This document shows positions 34,739-45,329 of a DNA stretch of 64,000 nt, one piece after another. Both the position numbers and the translations under genes were made by a program. The notes under the pieces are model-generated. The model ran no database searches. It was not told where the DNA came from and saw nothing but the letters and a program-made list of their open reading frames with translations. Source of the stretch: Marasmius tenuissimus (lineage: Eukaryota > Basidiomycota > Agaricomycetes > Agaricales > Marasmiaceae). The first letter of the stretch is position 1. Each line of letters opens with the position of its first letter. The DNA lies in contig JAQOTA010000053.1 in assembly GCA_029532415.1 (NCBI GenBank), positions 3,534,001-3,598,000 on the forward strand, written 5' to 3'.

Positions 34739-37700
34739 ATGTCCTCTGACGAACTTGCGGAAATTGACGGTATCAAGCCCAATGTTACCCTTGAAGACGG
34801 CGAAGAAACCGAAGTCAAGTCGAAGACCAGGCAAGTCCCTGTATTCCCTCTTTGCCATGGAAAAGGAGCTAAACCTTTGCACCCTCCAGCAAAAGCACCT
34901 ATAAAGTGAAGAGGACCTTTGACCACTACTATTGGTGCGTAATCAAATGATTCTAACAGATTCGATTATACCGACTCATAACTTTCTAGTAACTGTCCTG
35001 TGAGTGATGCCACATCCACGTCGTGAGCCTATGCTGAATTTCTGGATCCATTACGCAGGCATGGAGGAACCAGGCACGTAACATGCTCTGCGGACTTGCG
35101 GAGATTTCATCTGACACGTTATATAGTCCGGTGCACCTACCAACGCGCGTACCTGCAAGCACTTGCAGTCCTTATTGGGCGAGGAATACGAAGCAGCTCG
35201 AGTCAAAATGAAGAATCCGGACGGTCCAGCACCCAAGGCACCTAAGAAACCTGCCAGCAAAGCTCGTGCGGCCCCAAAGTCGAAGAAAGCCGCAGATAAG
35301 GACGAAGACGAGGATGAAACGGATAAGAAGCCCAAGAGCAAAGGCAAGGCTCGCGCACCCGCCAAACGCAAGAAGGCGGCGGAGGAGGAGGATGAGGAAG
35401 AAGAAGAGACGGAGAAACCCAAGAGCAAGGGGAAGGGTCGAGCGCCAGCGAAACGCAGAAAGGTTGATGAGGAAGCTGAGGAGGACGGTAATGACGACGA
35501 GAAGGAACCCGAACCCGAAAAGCCCAAGAGTAAAGGTAAACGAGCACCAGCCCGATCCAAAAAAGCCGCGGACGACATGGATGTCGATGAAAAGGACGAA
35601 AAGGATGGCAAGGACGAGGATAAACGTGCGAATGAACGCGACGAGCTTGCATCTTTCGATGGTATCAAACCGAAAATCCTTCTCGCTGACGGAGAAGAAA
35701 GGGAGGTAAAATCACAGAACAGGTACGTCGAAGACCTTGAGATCGAGGAGATGCTCTAATTCGGTCGCAGCAAATCCACCTACAAGGTCAAGCGCACCCA
35801 GGATCACTTTTACTGGTGAGTTCTCCTCATTCCAGGCCTTGAACGCGTGTTCTCATTCTGACGCACTTGCTAGCAATTGCCCCGTACGTCCCTTACGCAT
35901 TAGTTTAGCCTATTTCTCGATATTGATTCGAAACTGCCGTAGGCTTGGAGAAACCAGGTAAATCCAGTCTCACTACTAACTCTGATAACGCGTTGTACTC
36001 ACTTGTGCAGAGCAAAAAAGCGGTCAATGCACGTACCTGCAAGCATCTACAAGGTCTTCTCGGAGAGGCATACGAGGAAGCACGTATCAAATACAAAACA
36101 GCACAGGGCGAATCCGCCGACGTAAAACCGTCTTCGTCGAAGAAACCTGCTTCGACCACCAAGCCAGCCTCTACCAAGCCAGCGTCGAAAAAAGCAGATA
36201 CGAAACCCGCGTCAAAGAAGGCCGACACGAAGCCACAGTCTAAATCCCAGACCAATAGCAAAGGGAAGCGTAAACGGGAAGAGGTGGAAGAAGTGATTGA
36301 GGAAGAAGAAGAGGCGAAAGCCGAAGAGGAGGAGGATGGAATGGACACTGCAGAAGATGGCGCTGCCATTGGTGAAGATGAGCTAGCATCAATCAATGGT
36401 ATCAAGCCCAAGGTTTATCTCAAGGATGGAGAGGAGACAGAAGTCAAATCCCAAACGAGGTTTGCAGTGATTTTTCGCTTCAAGCAGCGTTCTCATTGCG
36501 TTACTCTACAGCTCCTCCACGTACAAGGTGAAGCGAACGTGGGATCATTACTATTGGTGAGTCTGTCCCCGTTGTTTCCTACGGAGAGTCGCTGATAACC
36601 TTCTTCCAGTACATGCCCGGTACGCTATTGGCAACAAGATATATCTGCTTGTGCTGACGCATCCACCATTTGCACAGGCCTGGCGCAATCAGGTCAGTAG
36701 AAAGATAGTACTATATCACTTCTGCTCTGAACTGCATCTCACAGGGCGGAGTTCCAACGAATGCCCGCACGTGTAAACACCTTCAATCGCTTCTGGGCGA
36801 CAAATACGAGGCCGAACGTATCAAACTCAAGAATCCAGACGGCCCTCAGCCAGGTTCGCCCTCGAAGCCTAAGAGAGCAAAGAAGGATAAGGGAGATGGT
36901 GATGACGCCAAAACCGGAACGCCCGAACTACTCCTGGCCAATAAATGGGACCTCGTCAAGGGAGCTGACCCTACCGGGTGGTGGATTTCGGAGAAATTGG
37001 ATGGTGTCAGGTGGGGTTCAAACATGATGTCTGCCTCGGGTTGCAGCCTAATGACGCCCGTTTACAGAACCTATTACGATGGCAAACGTATGGTCAGTCG
37101 TTTGGGAAACCCCTTCACGCCTCCACAGTGGTTTTTGGATAGTGAGTCATCTCACGATAGACTCCAGGCTGCACTTGGTCTTACCGAATTTATTCAGAGC
37201 TACCAAAGGACGTGATTCTTGATGGTGAATTATTTGGAGGACGCGGCGAATTCCAATCAACTGTATCAATCGTCAAAACAGTCAACTCCCCCCATTGGAA
37301 GAACATCACTTTCCAGGTCTTCGACATACCGTCTCACGGTAGCAAGCCTTTCGAAGAACGTTTCAAACTCATCAAGGAGCTCTTCGGGGAGGGCGGCTCG
37401 CATGCTTGCGATGAGGTTGTCGTTGTCGAACAGGAGAAATCGAAAGGCCGTGATCACGTCCTTGAGAAGTTGAAAGAAATTGAGACCCTCGGCGGTGAAG
37501 GGCTAATGCTTCGCAAGCCGAAATCGTCAGTCCTTGCAAAATCCGATACCAAGACTGTACTCATATGCTCTCCTCAGTCAATATGAAGGCCATCGTTCCA
37601 GCTCTCTCCTGAAAGTCAAGGTAGAGTTTTGCACTGAGTTTCGAAGCCGACCAAGAGTGCTAAGCCGATTCTCCAGACATTCTATGATGCCGAAGCAATA

Positions 37701-38096
37701 GTTACGGGCCACGCTGACGGTTCAGGCAAGAACAAGGGGGTATGCGGTGCGCTAAAGTGCAAGATGGAATCCGGAAAGGTGAGTTAGGCTAAACGACTGC
37801 AGCTCCGGAATTCAGCTCGTTCATCTCGTCAGACGTTCAACTGCGGAAGCGGGCTTACCGATAAACAGCGAAAGAATCCACCAAAGGTCGGGACCATCAT
37901 TACCTACCGGTTCCAGGAACTCACGAAAGATGGAGTACCAAGGTAGGTCAACGAATGCGCCCTCTGCATCTCGGACCCTCATGAAACCCCGGCTTCTAGA
38001 TTCCCAACGTTCGTTGGTGAGGCTCCTGACAAGACGGAACCGAAAGACGCAGAAGTGTCCGACCGCGCAAAGAAACCATCTGAAGACGAAGAGTGA
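34739..38096 (+). CDS. ATP-dependent DNA ligase (LigE-like core) with three N-terminal SWIM-like zinc modules
   Basis: Nineteen exons give 788 aa in frame. Residues 1 to about 450 are three modules with the consensus DELAxxxGIKPxxxL, DGEExEVKS, STYKVKRTxDHxY, CxCPAWRNQ, NARTCKHLQ, LLGxxYE; the CxC...CxH set matches SWIM zinc domains. Lys/Glu/Ala-rich linkers separate the modules. The ligase core follows: motif I EKLDGVR with the nucleophile Lys, LDGELFGGRGEFQ, GGEGLMLRKP, and SSLLKVK (motif V). The OB fold ends with ITYRFQELTKDGVPRFPTF, close to bacterial LigE-type enzymes. All nucleotidyltransferase residues are present, so activity is expected. The linkers contain NLS-like clusters. Role is inferred as DNA nick sealing, probably nuclear; it is not the replicative ligase type. 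Confidence 0.9.
34831..34889 (+). other. GC-AG intron 1 of the ligase gene
   Basis: The donor reads AG|GCAAGT and the acceptor CCTCCAG. The GT four bases on would put a stop in frame, so the GC donor is needed. The equivalent introns in modules 2 and 3 start with GT (35723, 36460). Confidence 0.75.
35074..35126 (+). other. GC-AG intron 4 of the ligase gene
   Basis: The donor reads CCAG|GCACGT and the acceptor TATATAG. The same boundary in modules 2 and 3 has CAG|GTAAAT and CAG|GTCAGT. Confidence 0.72.
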
Positions 38097-38532
38097 AGGA
38101 TCCGTCGAGTGTGATCACCATTTTCATCTGAGTTTATATCTATGTTAGAAGTTATTTTCATATTTATACGAGCAGTCTTTGATCAGGTTAATCATAACTA
38201 GTTCAAGATAGTCTCAACAAACAATTCATGCTTTTATCTGTACATCATCCGCCGGAACTCAGTCTGCGTGTAGGTCAAGGCGTGTCGATGGCGTAAGCAC
38301 ACCACGGCTCGAATTTACGCGTGCTCTAAGACTACTCTCTCTCATCCTGTTCACTTACTCGTACTTGTCCAACAACATCCGGCACCTCCTTCGAAATTCA
38401 GTCCGCTCGACAGGTCACCTTTCTGCATTTCGCAGGATTCCACGCCCACGACCTGGAGTAATTTTCAGGGTTGGTTTCGATTTTCTTGTCCCTAGGGTAA
38501 TGAATCCTTCCTCCTTCCGTCCTTCCGCCATC
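38097..38532. other. Intergenic region before the cysteine-rich protein gene
   Basis: Nothing coding is supported, except that an in-frame ATG at 38500 could extend the next gene. Confidence 0.5.
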
Positions 38533-38850
38533 ATGAGGGTAGTGCTCACAAGCCCCACATTCCTCATCATTCTCTGTCTCGCATTCCTTCGGCACACCGT
38601 CCATGCCTCACTTTCTAACAATGATACATCCCTCTCGACCGGAACAGGATCGAATATCCTCGAACGTCAAGATACCAAAACTTGCGACTGCAGATCACCT
38701 TCGGGCTGCCCAGGTCGTTGCGACGGAACGAATGGTCTCTGCGTGGGCTACTGCGGCTGGGAAGAGGCAGTATCCTGTTCTGAGTGTGCCTCCACAGGCC
38801 GGAGAAGTTGTATATTCAATCCCCGGGATAGAAGCTGTTTCACCTTTTGA
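38533..38850 (+). CDS. Small secreted cysteine-rich protein
   Basis: 105 aa in one exon. A strong signal peptide (VVLTSPTFLIILCLAFLRHT) is followed by a short Ser/Thr/Asn stretch and then a 50-residue domain with ten cysteines (CDCRSPSGCPGRC, LCVGYC, SCSEC, RSC, RSCF). The cysteines are even in number, so five disulphides are possible. This is the pattern of fungal small secreted proteins; no function can be given. The earlier ATG at 38500 would add 11 residues before the signal peptide; the later start was chosen because it places the hydrophobic core at the usual distance. Confidence 0.68.
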   Translation: MRVVLTSPTFLIILCLAFLRHTVHASLSNNDTSLSTGTGSNILERQDTKTCDCRSPSGCPGRCDGTNGLCVGYCGWEEAVSCSECASTGRRSCIFNPRDRSCFTF

Positions 38851-39309
38851 AAGTTTCAATATGCTGTGGTACATACGCGTAAGTGTATTTCCGCTTGGAA
38901 TGAATATCGTTCGATCAATCGTTCATCTGGTCCTGCAACCTCACAGGGCCGGTCTCTATACTTCTGCCAATACCGCCCTTGGAAGGGTCTGGCCCAAATT
39001 TAAACAGTGTCGCTTAAGCTCTAGTATTATCACGCAGACAGCTCCGCTACATGTATATGATCTATTATCGACGGTATCTCGTATCTTTGTATTCTCTGAT
39101 TCTTTGGTTGTAGAGTTATTATAGAGGTGCACGGTTGTAATGTGGCGTGGAAATACTGAGTTGTAATTGTCCCGTGTTACACGGCACCAAGCTTTTCTCT
39201 CAGCTTCCATCGCGACTCTCTGATCTCAGCTTTAAATCCAAACACAATTTCTAAGAACCCACGCACGGCTCAAGAACTTGACGCGTCCATCGATTACTTC
39301 TGAGTCTCC
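38851..39309. other. Intergenic region
   Basis: No coding signal. The left part is A/T-rich 3' sequence of the secreted protein gene. Confidence 0.5.
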
Positions 39310-41140
39310 ATGGATGAAAATTACGAAGATGATAACGTTCCTCTCAGCAGTGGCGTAAGTTCAAACTTCACGATGTCTGCTATCCAGCGAGCACCTTCCA
39401 TTCTTGACACTGACTCTTGCGAGTCTCTTAAACTCATTAGAAAAGAGATACAGGAGCGAACGCAGCTCCGATAGGAGGCACGAAACGATGGGGCGGACGA
39501 CATCACAATTGGACAGATTCTTCACCAAACAAAAACGACTCTGGTAGCGTTCAAGCGTTCTCCGGTTCCAATACGAGCCAGTCGAAGGCAATTGGCGATT
39601 GGGGCTTTCTACTCGATCAAAATCAAAATACCACTGTTGAACAGGGAGGGCAAACAGACGTCCAGGGTAATTGATTCGTGTACCAACATCATCGGCACGA
39701 ATAAAGTACTGAAAACGCGCACGCTCAGAAAGCTCGGCTTGGGGTAGTGGGCTTACATGGGATTCTACTGAATGGGACGTCTCTGACAAAGAAGAACCGG
39801 GAAAAGCGACACTCATCGACTTCGTCGAAAATCAAAGCAAAACGACCGATTCAAAACCCAACGACCCTTGGTCGGGCACCGGAGAAGGGAAATGGGAGTT
39901 CAATGCGATGAAGGATGAAGGTACTCTCGAGTGGGGGCCCCTCGAGCCGAAGCCTCCAGTTCCAAATTATCCCGAAGCAAAGAGTCCTAGCTCGCAGGAG
40001 GGCGAACCGATTCCAGACCGACAGCGACCTTGTTCTCCTTCCGAATTTATAACAATACAGGAGGTCAATAAGGATGCCGAGAAGGCCTCATGGGAACGTG
40101 GTCTTGGGCTTATAGGTCGTCCGCTATCGCGAGGGATATATGAAAGTACTATACGGTATGGGTGATCTCGGTCGACATCGTGCCTCGGCTCACTGAGTAT
40201 CTAGGCACACCACAACGTTTATCTCGTCGCAGGTGGACCGAACGAACGTCGGCAAGGACATCGTTCGATGGAGGTCTATATTTGTTAAACTCTACTATGA
40301 TGCTGGATATCGCCCAGCTATTGTAAGCCGAGCTGTGAGCGAAGCGCTTCGTTTGGAGATCAAAAGACGGATTGCTGAAGCGGAGTATAAGCACTCGCAG
40401 AAGGGTTTGGAGAGACGGTCCTCAGAGTGCACAGGGCTCGTGCAGATGGATGTAGCCGAAGATTTGACCGAGAGGACGAAGGGATACATCAAGGAGATCG
40501 AAGAAGACGAACAGAATCTCACTGCGACTGCTATGCAAGCGATGGACAGCTTCTTGTCTGCACAATCAAGCAACGAGGTACAAAACAAATGGAAGGGAGT
40601 CCAGGGCACCTTAGCACGTCTTGATACGACTGTCATCGGAATGAAAGAGATCGCAGATCGGAGAGCAATTGCCAAAAGGATTCAAGAGAGCCGGATGCAA
40701 AGAGAGAGAGCACTCCGAGAGGTCAAGGCGAGAATGATCCAGAAGCAAGAAATAGTTGAACGCCTTACCGACCAGATTACACGAGTCAGAGATGTCACTC
40801 GAGAGGCAGGTATGATCAGTTTCGCGCAGAAACCTCTATTGATATTGAAACTGGCCAGATGTTGGAAACGATAGAGGTTCTGGAGGCCCAAGAAAGCGAT
40901 CGGGCTCAGCAAATCGCAAAACTACAGGCAATGGAAAAGGTCCTGGTCACAGATGCCAATAATACACGCTGTCGCAACAAGGCCGTAGACCTCATCATCG
41001 AGCGAGCTATGGAGGAAGAAATCTGTCCGGCCTTGAAGGAACTCGGATCACAATGGAACATTGCAAGGGATGCTGTTTGTACGAGAGTGGTGGCGGGACT
41101 GGAACGGTACTTGGGGTCCCAAACAGCTGAAGTTTCTTGA
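39310..41140 (+). CDS. Coiled-coil hypothetical protein
   Basis: Inferred exons 39310-39354, 39441-39666, 39729-40155 and 40205 to about 40800, then a last exon to 41140. The N-terminal 200 residues are polar (Asn, Asp, Gly, Trp: WGSGLTWDSTEWDVSD). The middle starts GIYESTIRHTTTFISSQVDR and continues in long charged helices (ERTKGYIKEIEEDEQNLTAT, RAIAKRIQESRMQRERALRE) typical of coiled coils, ending ERYLGSQTAEVS. The family is not recognised. The last junction is unclear: a frame change of 2 mod 3 is needed near 40800-40858, met by a 53-nt intron with a GC donor (GAG|GCAGGT) or a 65-nt one with a weak GTCACT donor. Confidence 0.68.
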
Positions 41141-41808
41141 GGTATTAGATTGCGTCTACATCCTAGGGTTGGACGATAAAAATTATTGCGAAGTTGGTTA
41201 TTGCAGGATCACGCAACTTGAAAATGCATTTCATTTTGTATGATTGCGCCTTTGCTTTGGGTCCTCGATGATCGACATATTATCCGAGATGATATCATCC
41301 CGACCAAAGATGAGCCCTTGAGAACATTTGAGCGCATGCAATCATTAGGCAGTCAGGAACGTATAGGGTGCTCGAACAGCAGAATCGAGGTTAGAGCTGC
41401 TTTTAGGAGTGCACCTGATACCTGAAGGAACCGAGGGGTCCTCAGTACTGAGTGTCGATGCCACCACAGCGAGAGCAAGCAGAGTATATTTGAACACGTC
41501 GCGCGTAGAGTCAAGCCAAGAAGAAGCAAGTCAGAATGAGTCCGAGAGGCCATGTAGCTGGTGGCAACGGGAGGAGTAATTGAAACTGGTAACCGTTGTA
41601 GGCAGTGTCGATCGAAAACCGGACCGGATAGAAAAGTCGCACGATTATCTCCAATGGGCGTCGAAAGTTGATCTGCTTAGCACTCGAGCGTCACCGCACA
41701 TTCATCTTCCCCTTCTTCATTCCTCTCACATTTGACCGTTGTTCCTCGCCTTTCTTTCTCCTTTTCCTCTACATATCGTCCCCCTCAGTCTGAATACAGT
41801 CCCCTGGA
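41141..41808. other. Intergenic region before the Mo25 gene
   Basis: No coding signal. A pyrimidine-rich leader directly precedes the next start. Confidence 0.55.
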
Positions 41809-43120
41809 ATGAACTTCTTCAAAACGAAGCAGAGAACCCCTCCAGATCTGGTTCGAGGTCTACGAGATGCCATACCAAGATTGGAAGCGGGTGCGCCTGG
41901 CGGGGAAACGAGAAGAAAGGTGAGCTTGTCGTCGCTTGCCACTCATCATCACCAGTCATTGTCTTTGAAATTAGGCAAGCGAAGAGGTATCGAAGAATCT
42001 ACAGCAAATCAAGGCTCTGCTTTACGGCGATGGAGGTGAGCCCTGTCTCGCCAAAGAGGCCACAGCAGTTATAGCTCTTTCTCCCCAGATCCGCTTCCCG
42101 AGGTTATCGCTCAGTTGGCACAGGAAACCTACAACACCGACCTCCTCCACTTTCTTGTACAGAACATTCATCGTTTCGAGTTCGAATCACGAAAGGACGT
42201 CGTGCAGATATTCAACAACCTATTGAGAAGACAGATTGGCTCTCGATGGCCTACTGTCGACTATCTTGCCGGCAAACCTGAAATCATCTTCTCGACATTG
42301 GCTGGATACGAGAACGAGGAGATAGCTTTGAACACAGGGATGATACTGAAAGAAATGTTGAAACACGAAGCGCTGAGCAAGATCCTTTTGCACTCTGACA
42401 AGTGAGTTCAGAATATATATACAGGCGAGTGGCGTTCAACTCTATACAGGTTCTACAACTTCCCCCATTACATCGAGACGACAACTTTTGGAATCTCATG
42501 TGATGCCTTCGCCAACTTGAAAGAGACTTTGACGCGACACAAACCAATGGTCGCGGAATATCTCGACAAGAACTACGACCGAGTATGTTGAGTCCCTCTC
42601 GATACAAATTTCCCATTCTCAACAGTTTCTAGTTCTTCTCGTCGTACACTACTCTTATACTCTCAAACAACTACGTGACGAAACGGCAATCGATAAAGCT
42701 GCTCGGAGAAATACTGCTGGATCGGGCAAACTTCAACGTCATGACCCGTTACATCGCAAATGAAGCCAATCTCAAGATGATGATGAACCTCTTACGTGAC
42801 AAGAGCAAGAACATTCAGTTTGAGGCATTCCATGTGTTCAAGGTTTGCTCTACTACCCGTCTATCGCCCTTTCCACCTAAGAAGCTCACACTTTCTCTGC
42901 AACCAGGTCTTTGTCGCCAACCCAAAGAAGCCGCCACAGATTGAGACGATTCTTCAAAGAAACAAGGACAAACTCCTCGTCTTTTTGAAGAACTTCCACA
43001 ACGACAAAGAGGGTAAGTCTCGTAGTAACTCGAGGTTGCTACTCCAGGCTGACGCTACCACAAGATGAACAATTCAGCGACGAGAAACAATTCTTGATCG
43101 TGCAAATCCAAGGACTTTGA
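41809..43120 (+). CDS. HYM1: Mo25/Hym1-like scaffold protein
   Basis: Armadillo-like scaffold of the RAM/STE20-type kinase network, controlling polarity and cell separation in fungi. It opens with [20 protein letters not shown], a hallmark of the family. Further blocks: [38 protein letters not shown]-type helix ([18 protein letters not shown]), [60 protein letters not shown], ending [19 protein letters not shown]. Introns are inferred near 41920-41975, 42030-42090, 42402-42450, 42583-42631, 42843-42906 and 43012-43065. The length is near the usual 330-350 aa and nothing appears missing. Confidence 0.95.
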
Positions 43121-43535
43121 ACAAATCCAACCCTCCTTTCTATATTATCTGTTTAATTCCTTCTTTCAACCCTGTGTATTCTGCGTCTCTTTGTACCATC
43201 TCCTGCACTATCTCATCATTATCAGCAACTTTCCTCTCTGCACTTGGCTATCGACTACTCTAATCACTCGTTTTAGTTCCGCCTTTCCCTGTTCACTTCT
43301 TTCATCGGACGGGCTAGATTCCTTTCGGCGACTCTTTTGACATACCCATACACTGTTCGGAAATATGCACCCACTGCTATCCGGTTGATTATCCACCATG
43401 CAGCTGTTGTCGTCTTGTTTGTTTTATGTAGGACCTCATTCACACCGCATGTTGCATGATATATACCATCGTAGTCATGAAGGTTTTGGGGAATGTAGCG
43501 ATATGAACTATAGCGAGCGAACGACACGTCAGCCC
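43121..43535. other. Intergenic, tail-to-tail region
   Basis: A/T-rich 3' ends of two convergent genes. No coding signal. Confidence 0.55.
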
Positions 43536-44800
43536 TCACAACCATATGAATGTGGTTCTTGTAGCTATGTCCTTGTTTCTTGCAACCTCTTTGAGATCCG
43601 CTCCCCCGTCAGTCCTCTCAAAGACAACCGTGCCTCCCGTACCTGCAACACCCGCGGCAATCAAATACTTGTCACCTCCGTCGTGCTGCGGTCCAATTTC
43701 CATGCCTCGAACCTGACTCAATCCGGTATACACATGCTTCACGAGTTTCAAACCCTCGTTTGCCGTTCCGAGACCGACGTGTTCGTAGATTGCGATCGAG
43801 TCTCCTCGAGGGTCGAGAGCAGCGGGATCAGTGGCGATATTGCGATTGGACACGTAGATGTATGGCTTGGTGAACTCGTATGTTGGTTTCGGGAATAGAA
43901 TTTCCGCTGCACCCCATTGCGATCCTGCTGGCGGGTTAGGAGGGAGGATGGACACGTTGGCAATAAGAGGTGCATCAGCGTTGAGACCCAAAGCAGGGAA
44001 CTTCTGGATCGAAAGGGTGGACGAGAGTTCGTGTAAGGTAAACAAGCGGTCATCTGGAGTAACGCGTTCGAATGAGTCTATCTTTAGCTAGCTCAGATAT
44101 AGAGGCGTACTCTGGATTGCAACATGGCGTGGGCCACTACCAGCAGGTTGAGGGATGTCACCTGCGATCTTCCATTGACCACCTGAACCGGTGAGTCTCC
44201 ATACTTTGTCGCCGCCCTTGAGAGGTTATCGTCAGCCGGCCATCCAAAAATAACACTATGAGAGATTGCGTACCAAGTCGGGCACCAGAATCTCTGAGCC
44301 GTGCTGGACAGCCTCGTGAGGATGGGAAACACCAGTTCCTTGAGGGGGGAAGGTGATCACTGGTGCAGCTGCCTCGTCCTTCTCGAATGTCACGGCATCA
44401 GACTTGGTGGGTATGATACGTCCATTACCACCGCTGTAGTTCATAACGGCGACTTCCCCCGAAGCGAGAGCAACCGCGAATGCAGGGCTCGCTCCACCGG
44501 ATGATACAGTATCGAATGGTCCAGCAACAGTACCATTAGGCGTGGTGGTGAAGGATTGAACGGCGCCATCATCGATCTCGTTCACAGCACTATAGGTAGT
44601 TCAACCCATCATTCATTTCGGCGAGAATTGCAAGAAACGTACTAGAAAACACTATGATTGGTTGCATGAGGAGTAAGCCACGAGGGGTTGATGCCAGTTT
44701 GAAAGCGTCCAGAGATGGTCAGAGACGAGGTAGCCGCATTGAAGAGATATGCAGCGACGAAAGTGTCATATCCTCCGGACAAGATTGTGAACGAGACCAT
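43536..44800 (-). CDS. Lactonase-type seven-bladed beta-propeller protein
   Basis: The start at 44800 gives VSFTILSGGYDTFVAAYLF, then GINPSWLTPHATNHSVF, EIDDGAVQSFT, GGASPAFAVALASGEVAVMN and GTGVSHPHEAVQHGSEILVP: the repeated blade pattern and the SHPHE block of the fungal 6-phosphogluconolactonase/cis,cis-muconate cyclase-like family. The later half has GSGPRHVAIQNDRLFTLHEL and YIYVSNRN. Introns are near 44640-44590, 44280-44215 and 44110-44050. No signal peptide. The substrate is unknown; family members open lactone rings or make them from muconates in aromatic breakdown. Confidence 0.87.
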
Positions 44801-45329
44801 GATGGTTGGACTGAGCGGATGTAAACTCGGAATCTCATTCCGGCTCTATTTATACGAGGTCGTCAGGAGCCCATGCGTCGACAATTGAGGAGCCCATCAC
44901 TGAAATTGGACCATCATGGCGAAAGAGAAGGTGTCACCACACAAACCACATCGTGGTAATGGTCCGTGCATAGTATCGTTTCCGCGACTCAATTACAACA
45001 AAAGTGCCCGAATTCACTCAGCCAAAGATATTTGTACAGATACATGGAGCATCCATCTAATAACACAGTCTAGCGTTAAAAGTGCTACTACGACTTAGTA
45101 GCATTTACGACATCTGAGGCCTGAGGCCCGAGGGTATGGAGTGGCACTTGGTGGCACGGTTCAGCTGGCTAAATATTCTGGTAACTTGGCCTTCCAAAAT
45201 TGCGAATATCCGAGCTTTCCCCAAGACTGTGCACATGGCATCATGGATAATTGCCGGCACAGTGACCAAATCGATTGTAATTCTAATCCCACCCACTACG
45301 AACCTCCACGAACCGTATACTGCTGCAGC
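44801..45329. other. Intergenic region
   Basis: A TATTTATA-like stretch near 44850 (minus) fits the lactonase promoter. No gene is seen. Confidence 0.5.
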
